From positions 1-64,000 of the forward strand of contig JANPZZ010000007.1 in the NCBI GenBank assembly GCA_024707305.1: DNA of 64,000 nucleotides, in the 5' to 3' direction. This stretch comes from Chitinophagaceae bacterium. Lineage in GTDB: Bacteria; Bacteroidota; Bacteroidia; Chitinophagales; Chitinophagaceae. The position numbers and the translations under genes were made by a program. The notes beneath the pieces are model-generated. The model saw nothing but the letters and a program-made list of their open reading frames with translations. It made no database searches and was not told the origin of the DNA. Below are positions 19,398-29,838 of this stretch, piece after piece; within the stretch, counting starts at the first letter, position 1, and the number at the start of each line of letters is the position of its first letter.

Positions 19398-21148
19398 ATG
19401 GCCCGAAAGCTTCCGCCCGTCGACGTGGTGCTGGTCGGCTTCGGCTGGACTGGTGCGATCCTCGCGCAGGAACTGACGGAAGACGGGCTGGAGGTGCTGG
19501 CCATCGAGCGCGGCGGGTGGCGCGACACGCCGAGCCACTTTCCCACTACGGTCGCGCAGGATGAATTGCGTGCTGGTACTGGCGCAAGGAGATGTTCCAG
19601 TCAACTGCGCGCGATACGCTGACTTTCCGCAACAACCGTAGCCAGACCGCGTTGCCGATGCGCCGCTGGGGCTCGTTCCTTCCAGGTGAAGGAGTCGGTG
19701 GCGGGGGAGTGCACTGGAATGGCCAGACATGGCGCTTCCTGCCCAGCGACTTCCTCGCCGCCAGCCACAACATCGAGCGCTACGGACCGATGCGGCCCGG
19801 CATGACGGTGCAGGACTACGGCGTCACCTACGAGGAACTCGAGCCCCACTATGACCGCTTCGAGAAGCTGTGCGGCATTGGCGGTAAGGCCGGCAACCTG
19901 AACGGCGAGATCGTAGAGGGCGGGAACCCGTTCGAAGGCCCACGCAGCGCCGAATACCCCAACCCGCCGATGCACATGACCTTTGCGCAGCACCGGTTCG
20001 AGGTCGCGACGAAGGAACTCGGACTGAAGCCGTTTCCCGGTCCCTCCGCCAACATGACTGAGCCATACGTCAACCCGCTCGGCTGCCAGCTTGCGCCTTG
20101 CACCTATTGCGGCTTCTGCGAGAAATATGGCTGCGGCAACTATTCCAAGGCGAGCGCGCAGACGACCATCCTGCCCGTCTTGATGCAGAAGCCGAACTTC
20201 ACGCTGAAAACCCTTAACGAGGTCTTTCAGGTGAAGCTCGACTCGACCGGCCGCCGCGCCACCAGCGTTCTGCACGTCGACCAGAACGGCGAGGAATATG
20301 AGCAGCCGGCGGACCTGGTGATCCTGTGCGCATACCAGCTTTCCAACACCCGCCTGATGATGCTGTCGGGCATCGGCGCGATCTACGACCCGGTCACCGG
20401 CAAAGGCCTGGTCGGCAAGAACTACTGCTATCAAGTGATGTCGGGTGCGGACGTCTTCTTCGATGACAAATATACCAACGAGTTCGTCGGCGCGGGCGCG
20501 CTGGGCATGTGCGTCGACGAATACAATGGAGACAATTTCGACCATTCCGGCCTCGGCTTCATTGGCGGCGGCTACATCTCGTGCTGGACCACCCACAACC
20601 GGCCGATCGAGCGGCAACGGACGCCGGAGGGCACGCCGACATGGGGTTCGGCATGGAAGAAGGCGGTGGCGGAGAACTTCCTGAAGTCGACCAATGTCGG
20701 CGCGCATGGCGGATCGATGGCCTATGCCGGCAACCACCTCGACCTCGACCCGACCTACGGGCGGCCGCTGATGCGGATGACCTTCGATTTCACACCCAAC
20801 GACCGGGCGATGTCGGCTTTCCTGACGGAGCGGGTGCGCGAGATCGCCGAGCGCATGGGCGGCCGCGAGATCAAGGTGAGCCCGCGCGAGGGGCCATACG
20901 ATTCCATGCCTTACCAGACCACGCACAACACTGGCGGTACGATCATGGGCACGTCGCCGGCCGATAGCGTGGTCAACCGCTACCTGCAAAGCTGGGACGT
21001 GCCGAACCTGTTCGTGATGGGAGCGGGCGTGTTCCCGCAGAACGCCGGCTACAACCCGACCGGCACGGTGGCCGCGCTGGCCTACTGGGCGGCGGACGCC
21101 ATCCGCTCGCAATACCTGCGCGATCCCGGCCCGTTGGTGCAGGCATGA
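19398..21148 (+). CDS. GMC-family flavoprotein dehydrogenase, gluconate 2-dehydrogenase-like large subunit, one frameshift
   Basis: FAD-dependent sugar or sugar-acid oxidoreductase. The ATG at 19398 follows AAGGAGGAG. The first frame has the Rossmann motif VVLVGFGWTGAILAQEL and ERGG. A shift near 19575 enters the main frame with RWGSFLPGEGVGGGGVHWNG, the Cys-rich APCTYCGFCEKYGCGNYSK, and the C-terminal catalytic segment (QTTHNTGGTIMGTSP, FVMGAGVFPQNAGYNPTGTV). About 580 residues. It belongs with the upstream subunit 3 and the overlapping cytochrome gene as a three-part periplasmic dehydrogenase feeding the respiratory chain. The actual sugar substrate cannot be read from sequence. Confidence 0.9.
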
Positions 21149-22384
21149 GGAGGATGCTTGCCATAGTCGTACTTGCTGTGTCGTCCGCGGCCGGCCTGCC
21201 GTCCGCTACAGCGCAGGACACAGTTTACACGCAGATCGAGCGCGGCCGCTATACGCTGATCACCGGAAACTGCCAAGGATGCCACACCGCGCCCGGCGAG
21301 GAACCCTTCGCCGGTGGGCGCGGGCTGGAAACCGCCGTTCGGCACGATCTACACGCCCAACATCACTTTCGACCCCGATACTGGCCTTGGCAGATGGTCG
21401 CGCGGCGATTTCTGGCGTGCCATGCACGAGGGCATCGCGCCGGACGGCTCGCGCCTCTATCCGGCTTTCCCTTTCCGCATTTTTCGAAGATGCCGCGCGA
21501 GGAAGTCGACGCCCTTTACGATTACCTCGCGACTCTGCCGCGCGTGAAAAAGCAAAAACCGGAGAACGAGCTGCCTTGGCCGCTGTCGTGGCGCTTCTCG
21601 CTTGCCGGCTGGCGGCTGCTGTTCTTCGAGCCCGAACCGTTCCAGCCGGACCCCAACAAATCGCAGGAGTGGAATCGCGGCGCCTATCTCGTCGAAGGGC
21701 CGGGGCACTGCGCCGGCTGCCACACCGAGAAGAATCTCGCCGGCGCGGACAAGGAAAGCCGCCACCTCGCAGGGCGGACAACTGGAGAACTGGGCCGCGC
21801 CCGACATCCGCGGCGGGCGAGAACGGCGGGCTGGCGCACTGGAGCGAGGACGACATCGTCGAGTTCCTGAAGACCGGCCGGAATGCGCATACCGCCGCTT
21901 TCTCCATCATGTCCGAGGTGATCGAGTATTCGACCCAGCACATGGTCGATGAGGATCTGCGCGCCATCGCCATCTACCTCAAGGATATGGACGGTGAGGA
22001 AGGCCGTGCGCCCGCCGAACCGGAAGAGGCCGTGATGAACGCCGGCGCGGCCATCTATTTCGACAACTGCAGTGCCTGCCATGTTCTCCGACGGCACGGG
22101 CGTGCCGCGCTTCTTCGCTCCGCTTGCCGGATCCGGAAAGGTCAACAATGAGGACGCGACGACAGTGATCCGGGTGATCCTCGAGGGCGCGCGCGCAGTG
22201 CCGACGAATGCGCATCCGACGCCGCTCACCATGCCGGCTTTCGACTGGAAGCTGACGGACGAACAGGTCGCCGCCGTCGCGACCTACGTCCGGTCGAGCT
22301 GGGGCAATCGCGGGCGGCGCGGTCTCGGCCGCCGACGTCACCGATCTCAGGGAGCGACTGAATGCCGGGTTGGGGCCGGATTGA
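21145..22384 (+). CDS. Triheme cytochrome c subunit of the GMC dehydrogenase, frameshifted
   Basis: Its ATG overlaps the flavoprotein stop (ATGA). A signal peptide (LAIVVLAVSSAAGLPSATA) precedes heme site one, CQGCH. After shifts near 21335 and 21480, heme site two CAGCH lies in YLVEGPGHCAGCHTEKNL. Further shifts near 21790 and 22080 precede and follow site three CSACH in AIYFDNCSACH. The C terminus LTDEQVAAVATYVRSSWGN is typical of gluconate or alcohol dehydrogenase cytochromes. It accepts electrons from FAD and hands them to quinone or a terminal oxidase. About 410 residues when rebuilt. Confidence 0.87.
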
Positions 22385-22413
22385 TGATGCGCGAAGCAAA
22401 CAGGAGATCAACC

Positions 22414-22923
22414 ATGAAACGCATATCCACCATATTTCCGCCATCATACTGGCCGAGCGCCGCTGGCGCGCAGGAACCGGCGACCGCGATCGGAAGCTTC
22501 GTCGACGCCGAGGGCGAGGCGAACGGCTCGGCCGAACTCCAGGAGGTACCCCTCGGGTGGTGTCCTCGATCAGGATCGAGGTCACGGGCCTGCCCGAAGA
22601 CGCATGGGTCGCCTTCCATGTCCACGAGACCGGAACCTGTGACCACACGACGGCCCACGAATCCGCCGGAGGCCATTTCAATCCGGGCTCGAAGGAGCAC
22701 GGCTACATGGCCGCGAACGGACCCCATGCCGGCGACATGCCCAACCAGTATGTCCGGCCGACGGCACGCTGCGCGCCGAGGTGTTCAATCCGGGCGTCAC
22801 GCTTGGCGAGGGCGAGACCGGCATTCGCGGCCGGGCGCTGATGATCCATGCCGGCGCGGACGACTACGAGAGCCAGCCTTCCGGTGATGCGGGGATCGGC
22901 TTGCCTGCGCGGTGATAGAATAG
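22414..22923 (+). CDS. sodC: Cu/Zn superoxide dismutase, frameshifted
   Basis: Periplasmic superoxide dismutase. The start at 22414 gives MKRIST and a signal peptide ending near AQEPATA after a shift. Metal-ligand motifs are present: FHVHETGTCDH (two copper His and the disulfide Cys), GGHFNPGSKEHGYM (bridging His and zinc ligands), HAGDMPN, and the C-terminal SGDAG followed, after a last shift, by RLACAVIE with the second Cys. The TAG stop is at 22921-22923. At least four shifts break about 168 codons. It lies between a periplasmic oxidoreductase set and an oxidase, where superoxide could form. Confidence 0.85.
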
Positions 22924-23020
22924 GCGATAGAGATCGGCGGACCGGTGGTCGACGAGGGCTCTGGCGAACGGCTGAAGGCTTTCGGAGAGGCACATCGGCA
23001 GCGACAGGCGACACAGGATC

Positions 23021-24041
23021 ATGAGACCGGATCCGGCTAGCGGAAGGCGCGCGCTGTGGTCCTTGCTCACGGCATTGCCATTGCTCGCTTCATGCAGCGG
23101 CATCCAGTCTGCCCTCGATCCCGCCGGCGAAGAGGCCGGGCAGGTGGCGACGCTGTTCTGGGTAATGGTGATCGGCGGCCTCGTCATATGGGCGTATTCG
23201 TGGTGGTATGCTGTCGCTCTATGCGTCGCGCTGGAAGCGCCGACCCCATTTCGGAGGAGGCCGCAGCACGGCTGATCCTGTGGGCAGGCGTGGCTTTTCC
23301 CGGTCTCGGTGCTGACGGCACTCCTCGGCCTATGCGCTATGGCTGATGCCGTCGCTGCGCCCTTTCGCGGATCAGGAGCAGGCGGGACTGCGGATCGAAG
23401 TCGTCGGCAGCCAGTTCTGGTGGCACGTGGTCTATCATCGGCCGCAAGGCCCGCCAGTCGTCTCCGCCAACGAAGTCCGGACTGCCGGTGGGCGAGCGCG
23501 TGGAGTTCTCCCTGAAAAGCGCGGACATGATCCATTCCTTCTGGATACCGGCGCTCGGCGGCAAGATGGACGCTCATCCCGGGCCGCGTGAACCGGCTGT
23601 CGCTTTCGCTTGCCACACGGGCAGGGCACCTATCGGGGCCAGTGCGCGGAGTTCTGCGGCACGTCCCATGCGCTGATGGCCTTTCCGGCGATCGCGATGG
23701 CGCAGTCCGACTTCGACGCGTGGCTGGACGCACGGGCCTCCCCGTCCGAAGGCGGGTGGAGGCAGCGAGCGTCGGACGGCGCTTTTCCTGAGCGAGGGAT
23801 GCGACGATTGCCATCGCGTCGCCGGCACGCAGGCGCAAGGGACATCGGGGCCGGACCTTTCGCATGTGGGCTCGCGGCATGACGATCGGCGCCGGCGCTG
23901 GACAACGACGCCGAACACTGGCCCGCTTCATCGCACCACTCCGGCGTCGGTCAAGCCGGGAAGCAGGATGCCGGGCTACCGCCACCTCTGTCGGTCGAAG
24001 AACTGAATGAGATCGCCGCATGGCTGAAGGGGCTGCAATGA
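23021..24041 (+). CDS. Cytochrome c oxidase subunit II fused to cytochrome c, frameshifted
   Basis: caa3-type subunit II. The ATG at 23021 gives a lipoprotein-like signal (LPLLASCSG), then two membrane helices (ATLFWVMVIGGLVIWAYSWW and, after a shift, a second ending TALLGYALWL). The CuA domain shows GSQFWWHVVYH, DMIHSFWIPALGGKMD and the CuA ligands in RGQCAEFCGTSHALM. A C-terminal cytochrome c follows with heme motif CDDCH and a methionine segment SRMPGYRHLS. At least four shifts. The TGA at 24039-24041 overlaps the next start (ATGA). It takes electrons from c-type cytochromes, possibly the triheme subunit upstream. Confidence 0.87.
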
Positions 24042-24120
24042 GCGATGCTGTTTGCCGAGAAGCCGCCTTGATCCGTGCGCAACGCCGAACGCGGAAAAGG
24101 ATCTCCTACGCCCGAGCTCT
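24038..24120 (+). pseudogene. N-terminal fragment of the next oxidase-operon gene, cut by the contig junction
   Basis: An ATG overlaps the subunit II stop, so a coupled gene begins here, expected to be subunit I by operon logic. Only about 25 codons of GC-rich sequence follow (MSDAV, then either CREAALIRAQRR or, with one T removed, AEKPP). This is too short to identify. It is ended by the switch to AT-rich Bacteroidetes DNA. Confidence 0.4.
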
Positions 24121-24212
24121 AGAATCAGGTCTCACCCCTTCACGGCACGGTTTATCACATTGTCACATTATGCCAGCTGTTGAATCGCTCTTCTCCTTTC
24201 CTCATTTCCACT
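24121..24212. other. Probable chimeric junction between two genomes
   Basis: Left of about 24,120 the DNA is GC-rich with alphaproteobacterial genes. Right of about 24,165 it is AT-richer, with Bacteroidetes genes to the window end. The intervening bases match no gene. From about 24,157 the sequence has TCACATTGTCACATT and TTTCCTCATTTCCACTC, like the low-complexity repeat at 35.0-35.2 kb, so the Bacteroidetes segment probably begins by then. No integrase, tRNA or direct repeat marks a natural insertion. Confidence 0.8.
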
Positions 24213-25460
24213 CTACATTTTAATAATCTTCTCCTGCCATCTTTCTCCATCTTTCCTGTGGCTGGTAAGCAGATAAATGCCGGGTTTCAGTTGGCTGATG
24301 TCAATTGTGAAAATAGTGGAAGTAATATTCAACATCATAACCCTTACGCCCTGAACATTGGTGAGATACATAACATTTCCAATCCAGCGTGGATCGTAAG
24401 CGAGATCGATGGTAATTTCTGTTGTGGCAGGATTGGGGAACAGGTTGGGGCGCAACCAGCGCGGCGGTTCTTCAGCAATGGGAATTTCATGTATCAATGG
24501 CGGTTGCAAACCAATTGAAGTATGGATTCCTTCGCGTGGACCTCCGGGTTCAAACAATGCCCGCATACGTTCACTTTGTCCAAACGTAAAAAGATTGATA
24601 CATGCATCATTAGTGAGATCCATATAGTTCATATACATGTCGCCCGCAGCACCGCTGCCACAAGACAGCCGGACTCCCGTGGGACAACCATTTGTAAACC
24701 CTGCCTGTTTGGGTGTGTCGTCAACGCCATCATCACCACAATAATCATCGCCCCAGATATGGCGGAGGCCCAACCAGTGACCGGCTTCGTGTACGGCTAC
24801 TTTTCCTTCACCGAAAGATGATTTGCCGGTAACTCCCACAGTGGTTGAATTTAGTACAATACCATCTTTCAACGGATCGCCGCCGGGGAAGCTGGCATAT
24901 CCCAATGTGCGGCGCAGGGGGCATACCCAGATGTTCAGGTATTGTTTGCTATCCCAGGCATCCGCGCCCATTTCACTGGAGAATTTCATTTTATCGTCGG
25001 CATCCCAAATGCTGATGGGTGTATATTTCCTGACGATTCCGCTGGTATATCTTCTCCGGGTATCTGAAGTGGCGAGTTTAAATTCAATGAAACAATCGGC
25101 CGCGAGCTCTCGAAACCGCTCGGGTGTATTTACCGTATCCGCAGCAAGCCTGCGGAAGGATTCATTCAATACCGTTATCTGGCTGTGGATTTGCGCGTCG
25201 GGAATATTTTGTGCGGATGTATGATAGAGCACATGAAATACAACAGGAATGGTGATAATAGTTTTATCTCCTCCCCTGCTGAGCGATTTATCCCCTTTCT
25301 TTTCCGCCACAAATTTTTCCAGCCATTCAACCTGGCCAGATGAAAGGAAATTATTCTTTATTTCAGATTCCAGATATGCTGCGGTTTCGCATGACTCCTG
25401 CGCTGATGCCGACAGCACCATGAATAATATCAAAACCAACCCCGATGATACTCTCCTCAT
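24213..25460 (-). CDS. Secreted M43-family zinc metalloprotease with T9SS sorting domain
   Basis: Intact, 415 residues. A signal peptide (LVLILFMVLSASAQ) is followed by a pro-region and a pappalysin-type catalytic domain with the zinc site HEAGHWLGLRH (about residue 225) and the Met-turn MNYMD (about 280). Cys residues fit the M43B disulfides. The last 80 residues form a type A Por/T9SS C-terminal sorting domain (LFPNPATTEITIDL to KPGIYLLTSHRKD), typical of Bacteroidetes proteins exported by the type IX system and anchored to the surface. It probably degrades external protein. It is the first gene right of the junction. Confidence 0.92.
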   Translation of the reverse strand: MRRVSSGLVLILFMVLSASAQESCETAAYLESEIKNNFLSSGQVEWLEKFVAEKKGDKSLSRGGDKTIITIPVVFHVLYHTSAQNIPDAQIHSQITVLNESFRRLAADTVNTPERFRELAADCFIEFKLATSDTRRRYTSGIVRKYTPISIWDADDKMKFSSEMGADAWDSKQYLNIWVCPLRRTLGYASFPGGDPLKDGIVLNSTTVGVTGKSSFGEGKVAVHEAGHWLGLRHIWGDDYCGDDGVDDTPKQAGFTNGCPTGVRLSCGSGAAGDMYMNYMDLTNDACINLFTFGQSERMRALFEPGGPREGIHTSIGLQPPLIHEIPIAEEPPRWLRPNLFPNPATTEITIDLAYDPRWIGNVMYLTNVQGVRVMMLNITSTIFTIDISQLKPGIYLLTSHRKDGERWQEKIIKM

Positions 25461-25743
25461 TTGTACAAAGCTTTGGTACGTTAAAGCATGGGCATAGGCT
25501 TATGCCATGAGTATTCATGCGGCATTGGAATTTGTAAAAAAATGGAGATTTAGAACGGCTGTTCCAGGGATATGATTTTGAGAAGATGTCGTCTGAAATA
25601 TTGACAACGATCAAATATAAAACAAGTTTACAACCCAGCCCATTTTTTTTACGACGTAGAAATACCAATATTTTGAATTAGAATCTTTAACAACAGGTTC
25701 AGCGAATGCGCAGTACATTTGCAGCTACTTAAGCGTTGATAGA

Positions 25744-26562
25744 ATGAAACTTATAAGCTACCCCAGCCTCTGTTTGCTTTTAATTTTGCTGGCTTTTACG
25801 GCGTGTAATAACGGCACCGAACCGGGTAATCAGGGCTATAACGGACCGACGGTCCCCTCTGCCCGTACCATGACTTATTCGGTATTAACGTCTTATCCGC
25901 ACGACACATCGTTTTATACCCAGGGGCTTGAGTTTTACAAAGGCCGCCTGCTTGAAGGTACGGGCTCGGGTAGTTTTGCCGGTTCTTTTCTAATGGAAGT
26001 AGACCTGAAAACCGGAAAAGCACTCCGCCGCCACACGCTGGGTGAGGAATTTTTCGGTGAAGGAATCACGGTGGTTAATGATACTGTGTACCAGCTTACC
26101 TATCAAAACCGCAAAGTGTTCTCCTATTCCGTTTCCGATTTTAAGAAGATAGCAGAATTCCCCCTGCAACATGAAGGCTGGGGATTGACCAATAATGGAC
26201 GTGAACTGATTGCCTCCGATGGCAGCAACCGTCTATATTATTATGAACCGGGTAGCTTTCGCCTGCTGCGCACACAAACTGTAACTGATGGTGGCGCACC
26301 CGTGCTTAATATTAATGAACTGGAATTTGTAAACGGATTTATCTACGCCAATCAATATCAGTATCCCTATATCCTCAAAATTGATCCGGACGCAGGCACT
26401 GTCGTAGCGAAAGCAGATATGACAGATTTGTGGACAAGAACCCGTAACCTGAAACCAGATGCGGATGTTCTTAACGGCATCGCATACGACAGCAGCCGTC
26501 AGACGTTTTTTGTTACCGGTAAACTCTGGCCGGAAATGTATGAAGTGAAATTCAGCGAGTAA
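25744..26562 (+). CDS. Glutaminyl-peptide cyclotransferase, lipoprotein
   Basis: Intact, 272 residues. The N terminus has a lipobox (LILLAFTACNN), so the mature protein is lipid-anchored. The rest matches the bacterial/plant glutaminyl cyclase beta-propeller (Glu_cyclase_2): SYPHDTSFYTQGLEFY, LLEGTGSGSFAGS, LGEEFFGEGITVV, LTYQNRKVFSY, SDGSNRLYY and the conserved NINELEFVNGFIYANQY. The enzyme converts N-terminal glutamine to pyroglutamate. In Bacteroidetes this is needed for many exported proteins whose cleaved N terminus begins with Gln, as several here do (signal ends ...AQ). Monocistronic; faces the methyltransferase gene end. Confidence 0.92.
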   Translation: MKLISYPSLCLLLILLAFTACNNGTEPGNQGYNGPTVPSARTMTYSVLTSYPHDTSFYTQGLEFYKGRLLEGTGSGSFAGSFLMEVDLKTGKALRRHTLGEEFFGEGITVVNDTVYQLTYQNRKVFSYSVSDFKKIAEFPLQHEGWGLTNNGRELIASDGSNRLYYYEPGSFRLLRTQTVTDGGAPVLNINELEFVNGFIYANQYQYPYILKIDPDAGTVVAKADMTDLWTRTRNLKPDADVLNGIAYDSSRQTFFVTGKLWPEMYEVKFSE

Positions 26563-26578
26563 TTCACATCGCCAGTTC

Positions 26579-27476
26579 TTAATGGCGTCGCTTAATTACA
26601 TAAACAATAGAGCTGGCTCCCTGCTTAGCCTCCCTGCGATTACTTTGAAAACCTTTGATGAAGGAATGAAGTAATTTGGATGAGCCCGTCTTGTATTGAT
26701 TGCTCAACATTGAAACGTAATAACTGTCGAACCTCATCGGAATCTTCGCAACAATTTTAAGATCATGCTGCGTAAGAAGGTAGTCCATGCTACTGGGTGA
26801 AAAAGTGATACAGGTGTCTTGGCACATCATAGGCCGCCCAGTATTCGCCGAAATATTCAGCATCTGCCGACCGGTAATTAGGCACTGCAATAAACATAGT
26901 GCCATCCGTTTTCAACAGCTCTTTCAGTTTCTTAACATGATCCTGCAAGCCGTGTACATGTTCCAGCACGTGCCAGAGCGTAATTGCATCGAAGGATGAA
27001 GGAGAAAGCGCCTGCAGCAACGTGGTGTCGTTTAATACAATGCCATGATCCTGGTGGGCAACTTTGCGGGCTTCAGGGTCGGGTTCAAGGCCCGTAACTT
27101 CCCAGCCATTGCTTTTCATTTGCTGTACAAATGCACCGGCGCCGGCACCAAAATCCAACAGGCGGCCCTGCTGACGATTGGTCCACTTTTCAATCCATTT
27201 CTGTTTTTGCACCAGTGTAATTTTCCTCACACGGTGATACAGCTGGTTGATCAGTCCCTTTTTTGTATTGGTATGGGAAATGTAATTTTCCGACTTGTAA
27301 TAACGATAGATACCTGCTTCATCTGGCACGTCCTGGGTAATCCGCAAACCGCAATTACCACATTCCACCACGTCGAAGGTTTCGTTACTAACAACATAAT
27401 CCTTTACCGCTACCACCGCCCGCAAATCGTAAGAAGCGCAGACAGGGCAGGATTTATAATGAATAAATTCAGCCAC
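26579..27476 (-). CDS. Class I SAM-dependent methyltransferase with N-terminal zinc-ribbon, one frameshift
   Basis: The N terminus has two CxxC pairs (CPVCASYD, CGNCGLR) forming a zinc ribbon, then a methyltransferase domain with the SAM motif LLDFGAGAGAF, VTGLEPDPEARKVA and ITLWHVLEHVHGL. This layout is common in surface-polysaccharide and secondary-metabolite methyltransferases. After HLYHF a shift in a T/A run near 26795 leads to the frame SPSSMDYLLTQHDLKIV and the C terminus IVYVIKRRH at 26579. The substrate is unknown. It follows the HU-CCDC81 gene on the same strand. Confidence 0.86.
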
Positions 27477-27503
27477 TTTATTTTCTCTGTGGCTGCAAAT
27501 TTA

Positions 27504-28151
27504 TCATAAATACCTGGGAGGCTGCGGAGAACTTTCTGTTTTTATTTTGGATTTATTGCCGGAAGAGGCTGGTTTAAGGCCGTTTGACGATAGATAAATC
27601 CCCAATATGATAAAACTGATGATAAGTAAAACCAATGCCAGCGCCCATGCCACATTCTTTCTCGCGGGATCGGCCTGCAAATAAGCGCGCATTTGCTCTG
27701 ATGTACGTTCATCTTCTCCCACACGCACCGAATGGCTCGCCTGGTCACGTAAAACCTTATCTGCATGTATCGGTTCTCCTTCTGTAATGCTATCTGTTTC
27801 GGGCTTAAAATGCCAAACACCACCCAAACCTTTATTCAACTGCCCTATCCCCTGCCATTCCAGCTTTTCACCTTTATTCAGTCGTTCACGCAATTCAAAA
27901 ACAAAATCATTAAAGCGCATGATGGCATCTCGTTCGGAAATGCCAAGCCCCTGCGCCAGCCAGTCGTACAAACGACGCGACGGTTGTACCTGGCCCTCGC
28001 GAAAACCAACCTGATACGAAGGCGGCAATATTTGCCTGTTGGGAAAATCGAATGAAGCGGGCTGACGTTCCAGCATTAATGTGCCAATACCTGGAATCGG
28101 TAATTCCTGGTGTAATAGGAGATATTTCCGTAGTTCACTATACATCATCAT
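27504..28151 (-). CDS. HU-CCDC81-like DNA-binding domain protein with one membrane helix
   Basis: Intact, 215 residues. The first 115 residues match the paired prokaryotic CCDC81-type HU domains of Bacteroidetes (YLLLHQELPIPGIGTL, GISERDAIMRFNDFVFELR, WQGIGQLNKGLGG). A single membrane helix follows (VAWALALVLLIISFIILGIY, about 172-191), then a short polar tail with Lys/Ser; no SPOR domain is present. Such proteins are often linked to peptidoglycan or cell-division functions, but the role is unproven. The start overlaps the stop of the outer-membrane barrel gene, so it is in one operon with it. Confidence 0.85.
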   Translation of the reverse strand: MMMYSELRKYLLLHQELPIPGIGTLMLERQPASFDFPNRQILPPSYQVGFREGQVQPSRRLYDWLAQGLGISERDAIMRFNDFVFELRERLNKGEKLEWQGIGQLNKGLGGVWHFKPETDSITEGEPIHADKVLRDQASHSVRVGEDERTSEQMRAYLQADPARKNVAWALALVLLIISFIILGIYLSSNGLKPASSGNKSKIKTESSPQPPRYL

Positions 28152-29796
28152 CGCTTTTGATCGAACGAAAATACGATTCCGCCAACAAAGTTGAATCCAT
28201 ATACGCGGTACTGGTTCCAGCGCTGGTATTCTTTATTCAGGATATTATTGAACTGTGTCCAAAGATTAATATTCTTCGTAACGCGGAATTCAAGACCCGC
28301 ATTCAGATCAAATGCCCCACTGAGTTTGCCATCAGTACCATTCTGGCGCAGATAACGAGGGCCACTCCATGCAAATAAATCACCCTTCAACCAAAGATCT
28401 TTGATTACGCGAACGCTCATCGATGTATTCAATTCAAGCGGTAATAATCCCCACGCTTTTTTGCTGACCCTGCAAACCTGTAAACTGGTTAAACTGCAAA
28501 TTGGTAATGATGCTGAATTTTTCCTGAACTGTATACCCTAATTCACCGCCCAGATTCAACACGTTAATACGATCGGCATAAACAACATTGAACGATTTAC
28601 CATCTGTTCCAGCAGTCGTATCATTGACAAACAACGGCTGATTATTTAACCTGTTGAATCCAACTTTTTGCACTATAAGAGAAATGATCACCCACAGATC
28701 CTTTGAAACCGGCAAAGCGCTCTTCAATCCAGGTATTGCGCAATTCCCCAGGTGCCCACAACCACGGATTCTGCGATGCGAGATACTGATAACTGGTTTT
28801 GCGAACATATCCCGACCAACCGGCATGGAAGGTAAAACGGCTATCGTCTGTACCTATTTCAGCAAGAATATTCGGGAACATTTTGAATTCGCTATTATCC
28901 CATGATGGCCTGATACCACCCTGCAATTTCAGGGTAGTACTCTTATAAGTAACAGACGGCGACAACGACCACATGGTATTATTGATCGCTCCACCTTTGT
29001 CGGGAGAATAACGGGTGAGGTCGAAATTAAGACCAAGATTCACCGTGAAGTCCTGGTTTACATTTTTTTCCAGCGGAAGATTTAATACGGTATTACTCTC
29101 GCTGTTTTTAATATGATCATTGAAAATATCAAACTGCAATGTAGGCGCATAATTCAAACCAAAATCAGTGCTTTGGAGATTACGCAAACCTGCATTCACT
29201 GTGATTGTTGAAAATCGTTGACGGATACTATCTTCAGGAAAAGAAAGTGTTTCAGGCTGGTAACCGTATTTATAAGTACGATCCTGTTTCATTCCGATAC
29301 CGGCTGTCAGCTCCAGATTTTTAGCTGTTTTATAAAAACCGGTGGCTTTTACCTGTGTTTGTGTAAAATCCTGATAGTCCAGTTTTCCTTGCGAAGATAC
29401 ATGCCGTGCATATATATTGGCACCAGCAGTATTCCCATCACCAAAAGTAAAACCAGCCTGCAGGTAAGGCGTTTTCAAACTTCCGAAACCGGCTTTGATA
29501 TAGTTGTTGTTGTCGAAAGCAACAGATGTATCAATCTGCATCGCCAGCGGTTTCAATGTGCCGGGTTGGTATGCAAAGAGGAGATTCGGGTTGGGTATAT
29601 CGTAAGTCAACCGTGGGCGTGTTGTATCAGCCGTTGGCGGCGTTGCATTGAAATTAATTTTCGCCGGCTCCTTCAATGAAGGTTTGAAGCTGGAAGTAAT
29701 GTCAATTGAACGGGTTGTATCACGCTGCGCAGCCACAGTGCCTGTAAGCAAAACACCTGTTGTCAGCATTACAATGGATATAGTCGTTTTTTTCAT
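28148..29796 (-). CDS. Outer-membrane beta-barrel protein, TonB-receptor-like barrel without plug, frameshifted
   Basis: The signal peptide (ISIVMLTTGVLLTGTVAAQ) and the N-terminal stretch (RDTTRSIDITSSFKPSLKEPAKINF) fit a Bacteroidetes family annotated loosely as TonB-dependent receptor. No TonB box or plug domain is visible. Alternating amphipathic strands follow to the end, with aromatic-rich turns, closing with FNFVGGIVFSF. Shifts near 28,665 and 28,440 break about 550 codons. It lies 42 bases after a 1000-residue TPR protein and overlaps the HU-CCDC81 gene. A joint envelope function is likely but undefined. Confidence 0.78.
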
Positions 29797-29838
29797 TGTC
29801 TGAATATGGAATGAATACTACGTTCCTGATTTGAATTT

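Noticed and set aside
19601..21112. A 503-codon open frame on the minus strand
   Set aside because: It lies opposite the GMC flavoprotein gene. High GC removes stops from the complementary strand, and its composition (Val/Ala/Arg/His-rich) shows no family motifs.
22864..24021. A 385-codon minus-strand open frame
   Set aside because: It is opposite the subunit II and sodC genes, Arg/Ser/Pro-rich and without recognisable features; an antisense shadow.
24108..24140. GAGCTCTAGA and GGTCTC near the junction as possible cloning-linker sequence
   Set aside because: Short restriction-site matches occur by chance and no longer vector sequence is visible.
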